NCBI GenBank assembly: GCA_015061185.1
Contig: SUWZ01000001.1
Coordinates: 62,001-126,000 of the forward strand
Direction: 5' to 3'
Source: Bacteroidales bacterium
GTDB taxonomy: Bacteria; Bacteroidota; Bacteroidia; Bacteroidales; Paludibacteraceae
DNA length: 64,000 nucleotides
Shown here piece after piece: positions 52,954-63,357 of this stretch (within the stretch, counting starts at the first letter, position 1; every line of letters begins with the position of its first letter). A model generated the notes under the pieces. The model saw nothing but the letters and a program-made list of their open reading frames with translations. It made no database searches and had not been told where the DNA came from. A program made the translations under genes and the position numbers.

Positions 52954-53658
52954 TTAAAAATTTAATACGTGAGATTCGTATGTATTCATGTTGACAGACC
53001 AAAATTTGTCCACCAACAAATTATCACTTCCAACTAAAACTTTTATCGCTTCGTTAGCCATTACGCTACCGACAACATGAGTTACTGTACCCAATATAGC
53101 TCTTTCTTCTTCATTCAAATCCCATGAAAAAACATCTAAGAAATCATTAAACGTACGAAGAGATTGAGGCATAAAAAACAGAGAGACCAATCCACAAAAA
53201 CCGCCTACTGCACCCATCAAATAGGGAATTTTATAAGTTTGACAAAAACGAGCCAATAGGATTCTGGTCTCTAAATTATCGGTTGCATCAATAATAATAT
53301 CGTAGTTGCACATATTATCCCCTAAATTTTGCTCTGAAATTCTTTCAGGAATAGATTTCAGCTTAACCACGGAATTCAATTGAGACAATCTTCGTTCCAA
53401 ACACTCTACCTTTGGGAAACCCTGATCGGACTCTGTATAAAATAGCTGACGGTGCAGATTGGTAATATCCACTCTATCATCATCGAAAATGGCAAGAGAT
53501 CCGATGCCTCCCCCCACCAATAAAGGTGCAACAACAGAACCTAAACCGCCTGCTCCAACCAATAACGCAGATGATTGAGCCAAACTAGCCTGTCCCTTCT
53601 CGCCTATTTCATTGAGAAGAATCTGTCTATGATAACGTCTATTTTGCATAAAAAACAC
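52954..53658 (-). CDS. thiF: ThiF/HesA-family adenylyltransferase
   Basis: 234 residues: an E1-like fold with GAGGLGSVVAPLLVGGGIG (nucleotide loop), the Arg finger in RYHRQILLNEIGEKGQ, and DVSLxIL-type DDRVDITNLHRQLFY. It adenylates the C-terminal glycine of ThiS so that sulfur can be attached. No CxxC zinc knuckles are seen, as in the short MoeB/ThiF forms of this phylum. It sits 15 bases after thiH. ThiF and ThiS from this operon are the direct partners. Confidence 0.93.
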   Translation of the reverse strand: MFFMQNRRYHRQILLNEIGEKGQASLAQSSALLVGAGGLGSVVAPLLVGGGIGSLAIFDDDRVDITNLHRQLFYTESDQGFPKVECLERRLSQLNSVVKLKSIPERISEQNLGDNMCNYDIIIDATDNLETRILLARFCQTYKIPYLMGAVGGFCGLVSLFFMPQSLRTFNDFLDVFSWDLNEEERAILGTVTHVVGSVMANEAIKVLVGSDNLLVDKFWSVNMNTYESHVLNF

Positions 53659-53673
53659 CTTAAATAAAATCTA

Positions 53674-54798
53674 CTAAACGACCAAATCAAATGCAGTATC
53701 CCAATCTTTCCAAACCACCTCCAACCCATTTCTACGAAGAGATTGTTCAACCTCTTTTGCAGAACGATTATCACACACTTCAAATTGCGCCAATGAGACC
53801 GGGTATGAAGCATACCCTCCCGGATCTGTTTTACTTCCGGCACTCATAGTAGTGACACCAAGAGTAGCCATATTATCTCTAAAACGAGCTGTTTCTCGAG
53901 TAGAATATGAAATATCGACATCACGTTCAAAAATTCTCATTGCAAAAGTCAGTTGGGCTAAATCCCGATCAGACATAATAACATTAGGCATAAACAACCC
54001 ATTTTCTGCAGGACGCATTCTTGGAAAATTAACACTAAATTTCGTTTTCCAATAATGTTTTTGCAAATATCGCAGGTGCAGAGCCATCATGGTCATATCT
54101 GTTCGCCAATCACGATCCAATCCAATCAACACCCCCAATCCAATAGAATGAACACCGGCTTGTCCCATTCTATCGAACGCATTCACTCTCCATTCAAAGT
54201 CGGCCTTGCGTCCTCTAGGGTGGTAGAGATTATAATCCTCTCTATGATATGTTTCCTGAAAACAGATTACACCATTAAGTCCATCAGAACGTAAAGAAAG
54301 ATAATCCTCTGCCTCTAAAGGCATAACCTCAATTTTTAAGTTGGAAAAATAGGGTTTAGCCAACTGCAATGCTCTACGAATATACTCAACTCCGGCCTTT
54401 GCAGGATTTTCTCCGGTTACCAATAATAAATTTTCGAACGGACCTAATCGTTTAATTGCCTGATACTCATTTACAATCTCCTCTTCAGTCAGAATAATTC
54501 TTTCTGTTTTATTTGCACAATTGAATCCACAATAGACACAAGAATTTACGCAAGAATTAGTCAAGTATAAAGGAACAAACATAGATATATTCTTGCCAAA
54601 ACGCTCTTGAGTATATTGCCGACTCAACAGTGCCATATTTTCTAAATAAGGAGAAGCCGCCTCTGATATTAATGCCATAAAGTCATCTATATCACAATAT
54701 CTTTTAGAAAGAGCTTTGCGAACATCTGCATCAGTTTTTTGCTTGATTTTATCAGAAATTTCATTCCAATTCAAATCTTTCAACACATCTGAAAACAT
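53674..54798 (-). CDS. thiH: 2-iminoacetate synthase (radical SAM)
   Basis: 374-residue radical-SAM enzyme that splits tyrosine into p-cresol and dehydroglycine for thiazole synthesis. The cluster motif CVNSCVYCGFNC (CxxxCxxC, about residue 80) is present. RxPAENG and the C-terminal DPGGYASYPVSLAQFEV follow the family. It works anaerobically, unlike the ThiO oxidase alternative, fitting an anaerobe. It starts 4 bases after thiC. Confidence 0.95.
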   Translation of the reverse strand: MFSDVLKDLNWNEISDKIKQKTDADVRKALSKRYCDIDDFMALISEAASPYLENMALLSRQYTQERFGKNISMFVPLYLTNSCVNSCVYCGFNCANKTERIILTEEEIVNEYQAIKRLGPFENLLLVTGENPAKAGVEYIRRALQLAKPYFSNLKIEVMPLEAEDYLSLRSDGLNGVICFQETYHREDYNLYHPRGRKADFEWRVNAFDRMGQAGVHSIGLGVLIGLDRDWRTDMTMMALHLRYLQKHYWKTKFSVNFPRMRPAENGLFMPNVIMSDRDLAQLTFAMRIFERDVDISYSTRETARFRDNMATLGVTTMSAGSKTDPGGYASYPVSLAQFEVCDNRSAKEVEQSLRRNGLEVVWKDWDTAFDLVV

Positions 54799-54801
54799 AA
54801 T

Positions 54802-56454
<1,653 letters not shown>

Positions 56455-56460
56455 CTATTA

Positions 56461-57234
56461 TTATAAAAATGATGTTAATGGTGAGGATGGATTGACCTCA
56501 ATAGAAGTCATAAAAGAGGTTGTACAGCCGGCTTTATAAGCCTCTCTTCCGGCTTTAACAGCCCAAGCAAATGCCTTAGCCATCCGTATTGGATCATCTG
56601 CAATTGCGATTGCAGTATTAACCAAGCAAGCAGAGACTCCCAATTCCATGGCTTCAGCGGCATGACTTGGTAGTCCGATGCCGGCATCCACGACCACAGG
56701 AACAGAGGATTGCTCTACAATAAGGCGAATAAACTCTTTGGTTAGCAAGCCTAAGTTACTACCTATTGGTGCAGCCAAAGGCATTACAGCTGCAGCCCCA
56801 ACCTCCTCCAATTGACGACATAAAATTGGGTCTGCCTGACAATATGGTAAGACCACAAAGCCCTCTTTTACTAAAATTTCTGTAGCTTTTAACGTCTCTA
56901 CACTATCCGGCAAAAGGTGTCTCGGATCCGGATGAATTTCCAATTTCAACCAATTGGTTCCAAATGCTTCACGTGCCAAACGAGCTGCCATCAGAGCCTC
57001 TTCTGCGCAACGAGCTCCTGACGTATTCGGAAGAAGTTGGATATGACCATGACGAACATGAACCAACATATCATCTTGCTCATCCTCTAAATCAACTCGC
57101 TTCATTGCGATTGTAACCATTTCAGACTCTGAAGCTAATATTGCTTGCTCCATTACCAAATTTGAGGGAAACTTACCCGTACCAACAAATAGTCGTGATT
57201 TAAACTCACGACCTGCAATTATTAAATTATCCAT
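56461..57234 (-). CDS. thiG: thiazole synthase
   Basis: 257 residues. ThiG builds thiazole phosphate from deoxyxylulose phosphate, dehydroglycine and the ThiS thiocarboxylate. A TIM barrel with [49 protein letters not shown] (the key active-site Lys), [32 protein letters not shown] and [22 protein letters not shown]. Its start overlaps thiE by 8 bases, so the two are coupled. Confidence 0.97.
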   Translation of the reverse strand: MDNLIIAGREFKSRLFVGTGKFPSNLVMEQAILASESEMVTIAMKRVDLEDEQDDMLVHVRHGHIQLLPNTSGARCAEEALMAARLAREAFGTNWLKLEIHPDPRHLLPDSVETLKATEILVKEGFVVLPYCQADPILCRQLEEVGAAAVMPLAAPIGSNLGLLTKEFIRLIVEQSSVPVVVDAGIGLPSHAAEAMELGVSACLVNTAIAIADDPIRMAKAFAWAVKAGREAYKAGCTTSFMTSIEVNPSSPLTSFL

Positions 57235-57856
57235 AAACTTGACGATTGATTTCTTTTAAAATTAAAGCTATTTCATGAGACGGATTCTTCGCATTTAAGA
57301 CACTACCGGATAATGCGATTCCATTAACACCTAATGCAAATAAGGTCGAAATATCACTTCGCTCAATTCCTCCTATTGCAACCAGAGGAACATTAATATT
57401 TTCTTTATTCATATCCAAAATGATTTTTCGCAAACCATCTTCCCCTAAGATTGGACTTAAATTCTTCTTGGTTGTTGTAAATCGAAACGGTCCACAACCA
57501 ATGTAGTTCACCCCATCATGATAAAGGTGCTTTATATCTTCAAACGAATTTGCCGTTCCTCCGATAATAAACGAATCGCCTAAATACCTTCTGGCCTCAC
57601 TGATAGGCATATCATTTTTCCCGAGATGTACTCCATCTGCCTTTACCGTTTTGGCAACATCGACATAATCATCTATGATAAAAACCGCATGATAGTCATT
57701 ACATAATTTTTTTACCTTCCATGCCACCTCCTCAACCTCCGTAGGAGAAGCATTTTTCATTCGGAGCTGTACCCACCTACAGCCACCAACGAGAGCATGT
57801 TTTGCACTCTCGACATGCGAAAAACAAGTGGTCTCTTGTGTAATAAACTGCAACAT
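57227..57856 (-). CDS. thiE: thiamine-phosphate synthase
   Basis: 209 residues. Joins thiazole phosphate and hydroxymethylpyrimidine pyrophosphate to thiamine phosphate. Conserved segments: [20 protein letters not shown] (HMP-PP site), [40 protein letters not shown] and [21 protein letters not shown] (phosphate loop). This is the canonical enzyme, in contrast to the ThiE-like half fused to ThiD at the end of the operon. It starts 3 bases after thiS. Confidence 0.95.
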   Translation of the reverse strand: MLQFITQETTCFSHVESAKHALVGGCRWVQLRMKNASPTEVEEVAWKVKKLCNDYHAVFIIDDYVDVAKTVKADGVHLGKNDMPISEARRYLGDSFIIGGTANSFEDIKHLYHDGVNYIGCGPFRFTTTKKNLSPILGEDGLRKIILDMNKENINVPLVAIGGIERSDISTLFALGVNGIALSGSVLNAKNPSHEIALILKEINRQVYG

Positions 57857-57859
57857 AAA

Positions 57860-58057
57860 TTACCCTCCACACACACCTTTGACAACTACAATACTCACCC
57901 CTTCGGAGAGGATAATAAACTCCCATTGCGAACGAGGAATAACCTGACCCGCAACAGCCACTGCAACTCCCTTTTCAGGAATCGCTAACTCACACATTAA
58001 CTGAAACAAATTGATTGCCGCTGTTTCTACTTCTTTGTTATTTACAAAAATTCTCAT
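57860..58057 (-). CDS. thiS: sulfur carrier protein ThiS (65 aa)
   Basis: Small ubiquitin-like β-grasp protein. The C-terminal Gly-Gly of VVKGVCGG is the site of adenylation by ThiF and thiocarboxylation. MRIFVNNKEVETAA and EKGVAVAVAGQVIPRSQW are typical of the family. It is the first gene of the operon, directly after the TPP riboswitch. Confidence 0.93.
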   Translation of the reverse strand: MRIFVNNKEVETAAINLFQLMCELAIPEKGVAVAVAGQVIPRSQWEFIILSEGVSIVVVKGVCGG

Positions 58058-58152
58058 AATTTATCAGTAAATAAAACAAAGAGTGCCACAATGTGAGAGA
58101 AACTCACCGGCGAAAAGAATCTATTTATGGCAACGTCTATAAAAGACATACA

Positions 58153-58232
58153 GCCCTTCACAATTCCTACGGCAGCATTAACTGCATCAGGTTCGAGGGT
58201 ATAATCTCAGCTTTTTACAGCACCCCTTTGTC
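58153..58232 (-). ncRNA. TPP (thi-box) riboswitch controlling the thiamine operon
   Basis: On the minus strand the conserved TPP aptamer blocks appear in order: GGGGTGC, GCTGAGATTATACCC, GAACCTGATGCAGTTAAT and GTAGGAATTGTGAAGGG. It lies between the promoter and thiS and should lower expression when thiamine pyrophosphate is abundant. The expression platform between 58058 and 58152 was not resolved by eye. Confidence 0.95.
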
Positions 58233-58245
58233 TTAATATTTTCAG

Positions 58246-58253
58246 CAAAGTTA
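58246..58253 (-). promoter_or_regulatory. -7 box (TAACTTTG) of the thiamine operon
   Basis: Exact TAnnTTTG match on the minus strand. Transcription would begin about 7 bases before the riboswitch aptamer. Confidence 0.65.
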
Positions 58254-58324
58254 AATGAAACTTCCCATATAAGAAAAAAAACAGGTAAAAATTCTATATT
58301 TTTTTTCAATAGCCTGCAGATCGA

Positions 58325-58957
58325 TTAGGAAGATAAAGTACCCAAGAGGTCACTTATAACACCTCTCCAATCTTCTCTATTTTGAGGTTGATAAACATGA
58401 AATCCCAACTTGCGTCCCATCTCCACATTACGACTTCCATCGTCGATAAAAAGAGTTTCCTCCGGTAGTAATGGAGCTTCGGCTATAACCCTATCGAAAA
58501 TTTCTTTAGAGGGTTTAGTTACGCCCATTTCATACGAACAAAACATTTTGTCAAAATAATAATTCAAAGGTTTTCCATATTCAGAAAAAGCAGAGGAACG
58601 AGCCCAATCCATAACAAACGGATTAATATTGCTTAGTAAGAACAAATTGTACCCTTTAATTCTCAAATCCTCTAAAAAGTCCAATTTAAAAAGCGGTGTT
58701 TTTTCCACAATTGACAACCAAGCTGATTCCACCTCCTTATCAGAAACCTCTCTCCCTACATTATCAGAAATTTTTTGACAAAATTCTTTGCGAGATAAAT
58801 TTCCCTCTTCCAAATCCAAGAAAAAGCCATTTTGGGTATATAAGTTCAATAGATTAGCCACATTCTTCAAGCCCAATTTTTCAAATTCAGAAATAGCTCG
58901 AGGCAAATCCGCATCAATAATCACTCCTCCAAAATCAAACAATAGATTCTTTATCAT
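58325..58957 (-). CDS. HAD superfamily hydrolase (subclass IA)
   Basis: 210 residues with all four HAD motifs: FDFGGVIIDADL (nucleophile Asp), LFLLSNINPFVMDW (motif II Ser), GVTKPSKEIFDRVI (motif III Lys) and LFIDDGSRNVEMGRKLGFHVY (motif IV). An α-helical cap domain is inserted after motif I. Such proteins dephosphorylate small metabolites, and the substrate cannot be inferred. It stands between the thiamine operon and a repeat element, with no clear operon partner. Confidence 0.9.
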   Translation of the reverse strand: MIKNLLFDFGGVIIDADLPRAISEFEKLGLKNVANLLNLYTQNGFFLDLEEGNLSRKEFCQKISDNVGREVSDKEVESAWLSIVEKTPLFKLDFLEDLRIKGYNLFLLSNINPFVMDWARSSAFSEYGKPLNYYFDKMFCSYEMGVTKPSKEIFDRVIAEAPLLPEETLFIDDGSRNVEMGRKLGFHVYQPQNREDWRGVISDLLGTLSS

Positions 58958-58971
58958 GATAAATAATTTAT

Positions 58972-59071
58972 GGTGGATTCTACAAATTCACTTTGCAAAA
59001 CTTTTGAATTCTGCTAAAATTTAAATAGTTCTTTAGAATAAATTGCCGTGCGAAAGGTGAGGGAACTCACC
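58972..59071. repeat. short inverted-repeat element, copy D
   Basis: Starts GGTGGATTCTACAAATTCA (58972-58990) and contains AAATTGCCGTGCGAAAGG (59040-59057), identical to copy B. It ends in a small hairpin GGTGAG-GGAA-CTCACC (59056-59071). It lacks the ATTACCGAAAAGTTTATC block and the other end. It lies between the HAD gene and the membrane-anchored protein gene. Confidence 0.65.
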
Positions 59072-59090
59072 CTATAACAGCAATCATTAC

Positions 59091-59594
59091 TTATAACTCA
59101 TTGTATTCCTTTTTTGTTCCAACAAATTTAATGATAGATTCAGGAGAGGCGGGAAAAGTTTTCATCAATTCCAGAATCTCCATTTCATCCTTTTTTACCA
59201 ATAAATCCGAAAGGTTGTATTTAAAATTTCCCTCATAAAGAAAATTTCCATCCATAGGATTCATTTGTAAATCAGAAAGCACGGAGCTCATTTCAACCCC
59301 TGAATGATTCAAAACACAGACAATAGAATCCGATGGAAACAACTCCTCTGCACTCATTACGGAAAAATTAAAAGTCAAGGGCAAGTCATGCTCTCTAAGG
59401 TGTGTCAAAAAAACTGCCGATAGTATAGGAGAATAATCAATATTTTGGATAGGAAGCGACATCAAACAAACATCATCAGCCCTATATAAAGTCCAATTAT
59501 TCTCATGCTTCGCCATCGGTTTATAATAGACAAAGGCAAAAAAAGCCACTCCCAATAAAAGAAGTCCTAAAAGAAAAATTCCCCAACGTTTCAT
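59091..59594 (-). CDS. membrane-anchored hypothetical protein (167 aa)
   Basis: An N-terminal helix (WGIFLLGLLLLGVAFFAFVYY) anchors a 140-residue domain in the periplasm. I do not recognise the domain. The gene begins 3 bases after pyrD, so it is probably part of the pyrK-pyrD transcript. Confidence 0.65.
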   Translation of the reverse strand: MKRWGIFLLGLLLLGVAFFAFVYYKPMAKHENNWTLYRADDVCLMSLPIQNIDYSPILSAVFLTHLREHDLPLTFNFSVMSAEELFPSDSIVCVLNHSGVEMSSVLSDLQMNPMDGNFLYEGNFKYNLSDLLVKKDEMEILELMKTFPASPESIIKFVGTKKEYNEL

Positions 59595-59597
59595 AAT

Positions 59598-60512
59598 TCA
59601 TCCTACTTTTAGTGCCCCGACAATTTCACTTACGGAAGAGTAACCATGTCTTTCTAAGTAATCCTTTATACCATCTGCCACTTTTAATGCAGTTGTGGGA
59701 TCAATAAAATTAGCAGTTCCGATTTCGATAGCAGAAGCTCCGGCCAAGAAAAATTCAATTGCGTCTGTGGCATTCATTATTCCGCCCAAACCAATAATAG
59801 GGATAGAGACGGCTTTAGAGACTTGCCAAACCATTCTCAAAGCAACCGGTTTTACACAAGGACCGGACAAACCACCGGTAATAGTTGACAATAAAGGCAC
59901 TTGTTTTTCAGCATCAATTGCCATTCCCATCAAGGTATTAATAAGAGAGACCGCATCAGCACCCGCCTCTTCTACAGAGCGAGCAATTGCAGCAATATCC
60001 GTTACATTTGGAGACAATTTAACAATAAGCGTTTTATCGTACACCTTCCGAACAGCCTCAACCACAGCATGAGCCCCTTCGCAAGTTGTTCCAAATGCCA
60101 TTCCTCCCTGTTTAACGTTAGGACAAGAAATATTTAACTCTATTGCTGGAATTTCTTTAAGAGCATTGATTTTAGCAGCTGTTGCCACATAATCTTCAAT
60201 ACACGCACCCGACACATTAACAATCATATTTGTGTCGATATCCTTGATCGTAGGATATATATGTTCAACAAAGTAATCCACACCTTTATTTTGCAACCCA
60301 ACACAATTCAACATTCCGGAAGGAGTTTCAGCCATGCGCGGATAAGGATTCCCCTCACGATGATTAAGGGTAGTACCCTTTACAATGATTCCACCAATCT
60401 GACTAATATCCATAAAATCAACATATTCAGTACCATAACCAAAAGTACCGGAAGCTGTCATAACAGGATTCTTCATTACAAGATTCCCTATTTTTGTCTT
60501 TAAATCTACCAT
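59598..60512 (-). CDS. pyrD: dihydroorotate dehydrogenase B, catalytic subunit
   Basis: 304 residues. Oxidises dihydroorotate to orotate with FMN, passing electrons to PyrK. Class 1B signature features: [19 protein letters not shown], the catalytic-cysteine loop [39 protein letters not shown] and the phosphate loop [21 protein letters not shown]. Its start overlaps pyrK by 7 bases, as in other two-subunit enzymes. Confidence 0.96.
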   Translation of the reverse strand: MVDLKTKIGNLVMKNPVMTASGTFGYGTEYVDFMDISQIGGIIVKGTTLNHREGNPYPRMAETPSGMLNCVGLQNKGVDYFVEHIYPTIKDIDTNMIVNVSGACIEDYVATAAKINALKEIPAIELNISCPNVKQGGMAFGTTCEGAHAVVEAVRKVYDKTLIVKLSPNVTDIAAIARSVEEAGADAVSLINTLMGMAIDAEKQVPLLSTITGGLSGPCVKPVALRMVWQVSKAVSIPIIGLGGIMNATDAIEFFLAGASAIEIGTANFIDPTTALKVADGIKDYLERHGYSSVSEIVGALKVG

Positions 60513-61276
60513 TTCAAATCTTTTATATTAAACACCGGACCATCAGAACAAACACATTTATGACCTGCAGTAGTCTCTGTTACACAACATAAACAAGCCC
60601 CTAAGCCACAAGCCATTTTATTTTCTAACGAAACCTCACAATCCACGTTTTCTTTTACCGCAAAAGCGGCTATACTTCTCATCATAGGAGTAGGTCCGCA
60701 AGTATAAATTTTGGCGTATCTCTGCTTTTTCAATATAGAATGGTTGGTAACATACCCTGTTTCCCCCTCAGAACCATCTTCAGTAGTAACATACACGTCA
60801 CCATACTTACGAAACTCCTCTAACAATAATAAACCGGAAGCCGAACGAGCACCCAAAAGGTAATCAATCTGAAAACCATCTCGTTTCAACTCTGCCCCTA
60901 ACATCAACAAAGGAGCAATACCTACACCGCCTCCCACTAATAAAACCTTATCACGAGCATTAGTAGGCTTAGAAAAACCATTCCCCAACGGCATAATTAT
61001 GTTTACGACATCACCTGCTTTTAACGTCGAAAGATGATTGGTGCCATCACCTACTAATTGAATAAGCAACCACAATTCATTGGTTTTATAATCGACAAAA
61101 TTAATGGATATTGGGCGACGTAAAAAAACGGTTGGAGTGTGATCTATACGAACTTCAACAAACTGCCCCGGTACTACTTCGGGAAGTTTTTCGTTGGATG
61201 TTAATTTCATCAATATATGGCTCTCACCAATAAACCGATTTTCGGTAATCGTTAAATCTAAGAGATGTTTTTTCAT
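60506..61276 (-). CDS. pyrK: dihydroorotate dehydrogenase B, electron transfer subunit
   Basis: 256 residues. An FAD/NAD-binding ferredoxin reductase-like protein with a C-terminal [2Fe-2S] cluster. FAD motif [16 protein letters not shown] loop [19 protein letters not shown], and the cluster cysteines in [23 protein letters not shown]. It lets PyrD use NAD+. It overlaps pyrD. Confidence 0.95.
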   Translation of the reverse strand: MKKHLLDLTITENRFIGESHILMKLTSNEKLPEVVPGQFVEVRIDHTPTVFLRRPISINFVDYKTNELWLLIQLVGDGTNHLSTLKAGDVVNIIMPLGNGFSKPTNARDKVLLVGGGVGIAPLLMLGAELKRDGFQIDYLLGARSASGLLLLEEFRKYGDVYVTTEDGSEGETGYVTNHSILKKQRYAKIYTCGPTPMMRSIAAFAVKENVDCEVSLENKMACGLGACLCCVTETTAGHKCVCSDGPVFNIKDLKW

Positions 61277-61377
61277 TTCTAAACTGAATAAATATTTATT
61301 TTTACAAATATAAGAAGCAAATTGAGAAGGTTTAGAATTTTTCTCAAAAAATTTCTATTACCTCCTATTTTTTTTAC

Positions 61378-61385
61378 TACCTTTG
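61378..61385 (+). promoter_or_regulatory. -7 box (TACCTTTG) of dnaX
   Basis: Exact TAnnTTTG match. Transcription would start near 61392, so translation starts at ATG 61403 rather than the in-frame TTG at 61322. Confidence 0.65.
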
Positions 61386-61402
61386 CAAAAAAGCTAAAAG
61401 AT

Positions 61403-62515
61403 ATGGAAGATTACGTTGTATCAGCAAGAAAATATCGTCCGTCAACCTTTGCATCGGTTGTTGGTCAGCAGTCGCTCACCACAACTTTGAAGAACTCAAT
61501 TGCAACGGGCAGGTTGGCTCACTCCTATCTTTTTTGTGGTCCTCGCGGCGTGGGAAAGACCACTTGCGCACGTATCTTTGCCAAAACAATCAACTGTTCG
61601 AATCTAACAAGCGATTTCGAACCTTGTAACGAGTGTGAATCTTGTAAAGCTTTTAACGAAAATCGGTCATACAATATTCATGAATTAGATGCTGCTTCCA
61701 ATAACTCTGTCGATGATATTAGAAGCATAACCGACCAGGTTCGTATTCCTCCTCAAATAGGAAAGTATAGTGTATATATCATTGATGAGGTTCACATGCT
61801 AAGTTCAAGTGCATTCAACGCATTTTTGAAGACCTTAGAAGAACCACCATCGTATGCTATATTTATCTTGGCAACAACAGAAAAAAACAAGGTTTTACCG
61901 ACCATCCTATCTCGTTGTCAGGTATATAATTTCCAACGCATTAGCATAAAAGATGTTGCAAATCAACTTCAATATATAGCTGAAAAAGAAAATGTCAAGA
62001 CGGATATTGAAGCACTAAACGTCATCGCTCAAAAAGCTGATGGTGCCATGCGTGATGCACTTTCAATCTTTGACCAACTTGTTGCAAGTACTTCCGGTGA
62101 TGTCACCTATAAAAATGTTGCCGAGAATCTTAATATACTAGATTACGATTACTATTTTAAATTTGTAAATTATTTTTTAGAGGAGAAAATCCCTGATTGT
62201 TTATTGGCTTTTAACGAGATTTTGAACAAAGGGTTTGATGCTCACATCTTCATTGGAGGCTTGGCTTCCCACCTTCGTAATCTGATGGTTTGCAAAGAAC
62301 CTGCTACTCTTGAATTATTGGAAGTTGGAGAAGAGACCCAAGAGAGTTATAAAACTCAAGCAGAAAAGTGCGATAACGATTTCTTAATAAAGGGATTATA
62401 CTTGATAAATCAATGTGATCTGAGTTATGCTGAAAGTAAAAACAAAAGATTGCTCATCGAATTAATGCTCATTCGTTTATGCCAATTAACGAGTGAAAAA
62501 AAAAAAATGAATTAG
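61403..62515 (+). CDS. dnaX: DNA polymerase III γ subunit (zero-frame product of dnaX)
   Basis: Clamp-loader ATPase. From ATG 61403 the frame encodes 370 residues: EDYVVSARKYRPSTFASVVGQ, Walker A LFCGPRGVGKTTCARIFAKTI, four zinc-binding Cys (CNECESCKAF region), Walker B VYIIDEVHMLS, sensor ATTEKNKVLPTILSRCQ, and GAMRDALSIFDQ. The frame ends at TAG 62513-62515, just after a run of 12 A (62496-62507). The rest of the normal DnaX protein continues in the -1 frame (62497-63153). So this product corresponds to the short γ form. An alternative start TTG at 61322 is unlikely because it precedes the promoter. Confidence 0.95.
   Translation: MEDYVVSARKYRPSTFASVVGQQSLTTTLKNSIATGRLAHSYLFCGPRGVGKTTCARIFAKTINCSNLTSDFEPCNECESCKAFNENRSYNIHELDAASNNSVDDIRSITDQVRIPPQIGKYSVYIIDEVHMLSSSAFNAFLKTLEEPPSYAIFILATTEKNKVLPTILSRCQVYNFQRISIKDVANQLQYIAEKENVKTDIEALNVIAQKADGAMRDALSIFDQLVASTSGDVTYKNVAENLNILDYDYYFKFVNYFLEEKIPDCLLAFNEILNKGFDAHIFIGGLASHLRNLMVCKEPATLELLEVGEETQESYKTQAEKCDNDFLIKGLYLINQCDLSYAESKNKRLLIELMLIRLCQLTSEKKKMN
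62496..62507 (+). promoter_or_regulatory. A12 slippery run in dnaX (programmed frameshift site)
   Basis: Twelve consecutive A. Reading zero frame: GAA AAA AAA AAA ATG AAT TAG. The -1 frame opens after TGA 62494-62496 and continues to 63153. Addition of one A by RNA polymerase slippage, or a -1 ribosomal shift, would join the two frames. Confidence 0.8.
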
Positions 62516-63153
62516 GGTATGACGATATTTGGGGAATCAATGATTTAGCTCTCTTACCTTTCATACAAAACATTCCAATTGAAGTAACAACTAACCAACC
62601 GTACGCTTCTCCGGCTCCGGTCTCAAATAAGGAGAGCCGAAGCGAACAACCGGTAGCCTCTCAACCTATTCAACCTCAAAACAATTCCTTAGCAAGAAAA
62701 TCAATTAAAAGTTTTTCTATAAAAGGGAGTATCAACAAAAAAGAGGAAGAGATTAAACAAGAAGAAGAACGACTAATGGCTCTTTCTCAGAATAAAGAAT
62801 TTACGCAAGAGGAACTTATTCGTTGCTGGAACAACTTTATAAAGGGATTGACAGAAAAACAGATTTTGAAAAACACAATGATGAGTTGCAAACCTCAGTT
62901 AGAAGAGGATTTCAAAATAACTGTTCATGTAGATAATTCGGTACAAAAAGAACAATTGGAACTAGAGATGGTAACCCTAACCAATCACCTGAGAGAGAAC
63001 TTAAAAAATGGGAAAATCGAGATAGTTATTCATGTCAACGAAATGGGAGAAAGTATAAAAACCAAAACAACTTACGAACTATTTATGGAGTTAAAGGAAA
63101 CATCTTCTGATTTTGCCAAATTTGCAGAGCAACTTAAATTAGAAGTTGAATAA
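62497..63153 (+). CDS. dnaX: τ-specific C-terminal part of DnaX (-1 frame continuation)
   Basis: An uninterrupted frame follows the A run: KKKNELGYDDIWGINDLALL, a Pro/Ser/Gln-rich linker (about 62580-62690), a Lys/Glu segment, and a C-terminal domain. The domain (LIRCWNNFIKGLTEKQ ... VTLTNHLRENLKNGKIEIVIHVNE ... FMELKETSSDFAKFAEQL) is typical of Bacteroidota DnaX τ tails. The ATG at 62770-62780 region is internal. Full-length τ, joined across the A run, would be about 583 residues, the usual size. No start codon or ribosome-binding site fits an independent gene. Confidence 0.85.
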   Translation, partial: KKKNELGYDDIWGINDLALLPFIQNIPIEVTTNQPYASPAPVSNKESRSEQPVASQPIQPQNNSLARKSIKSFSIKGSINKKEEEIKQEEERLMALSQNKEFTQEELIRCWNNFIKGLTEKQILKNTMMSCKPQLEEDFKITVHVDNSVQKEQLELEMVTLTNHLRENLKNGKIEIVIHVNEMGESIKTKTTYELFMELKETSSDFAKFAEQLKLEVE

Positions 63154-63259
63154 AGTCCAACTACATCAACTACTGTCTTAACACTCACTTATTCTACACG
63201 TTCCTTCGTATAAAGCATCTTGCACTTAGTAATCCTTAAACAAATTTGATAAAAAACAA

Positions 63260-63322
63260 AAAAGTACTTATACTGCGCTGAAATGAATTTATAAAATCAC
63301 CCAATGCACTATAAGTACTTTT
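63260..63322. terminator. bidirectional terminator between dnaX and the phosphomutase gene
   Basis: AAAAGTACTTATA (63260-63272) pairs perfectly with TATAAGTACTTTT (63310-63322). U/A runs flank both sides. Within the loop, TGAATTTATAAAATCACC (63284-63302) is a partial end motif of the GGTGGGTTCTATAAAT repeat family. Confidence 0.7.
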
Positions 63323-63357
63323 ATATAAGTCTGTTTAACAGAAACTATCTAACACTC

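Noticed and set aside
61322..61402. Upstream TTG start for dnaX
   Set aside because: It lies upstream of the -7 box at 61378-61385, and the conserved DnaX N-terminus begins at the ATG 61403.
62776..63153. Separate 125-residue gene after dnaX
   Set aside because: The same frame is open back to the A run and encodes the rest of the τ tail, so it is not an independent gene.
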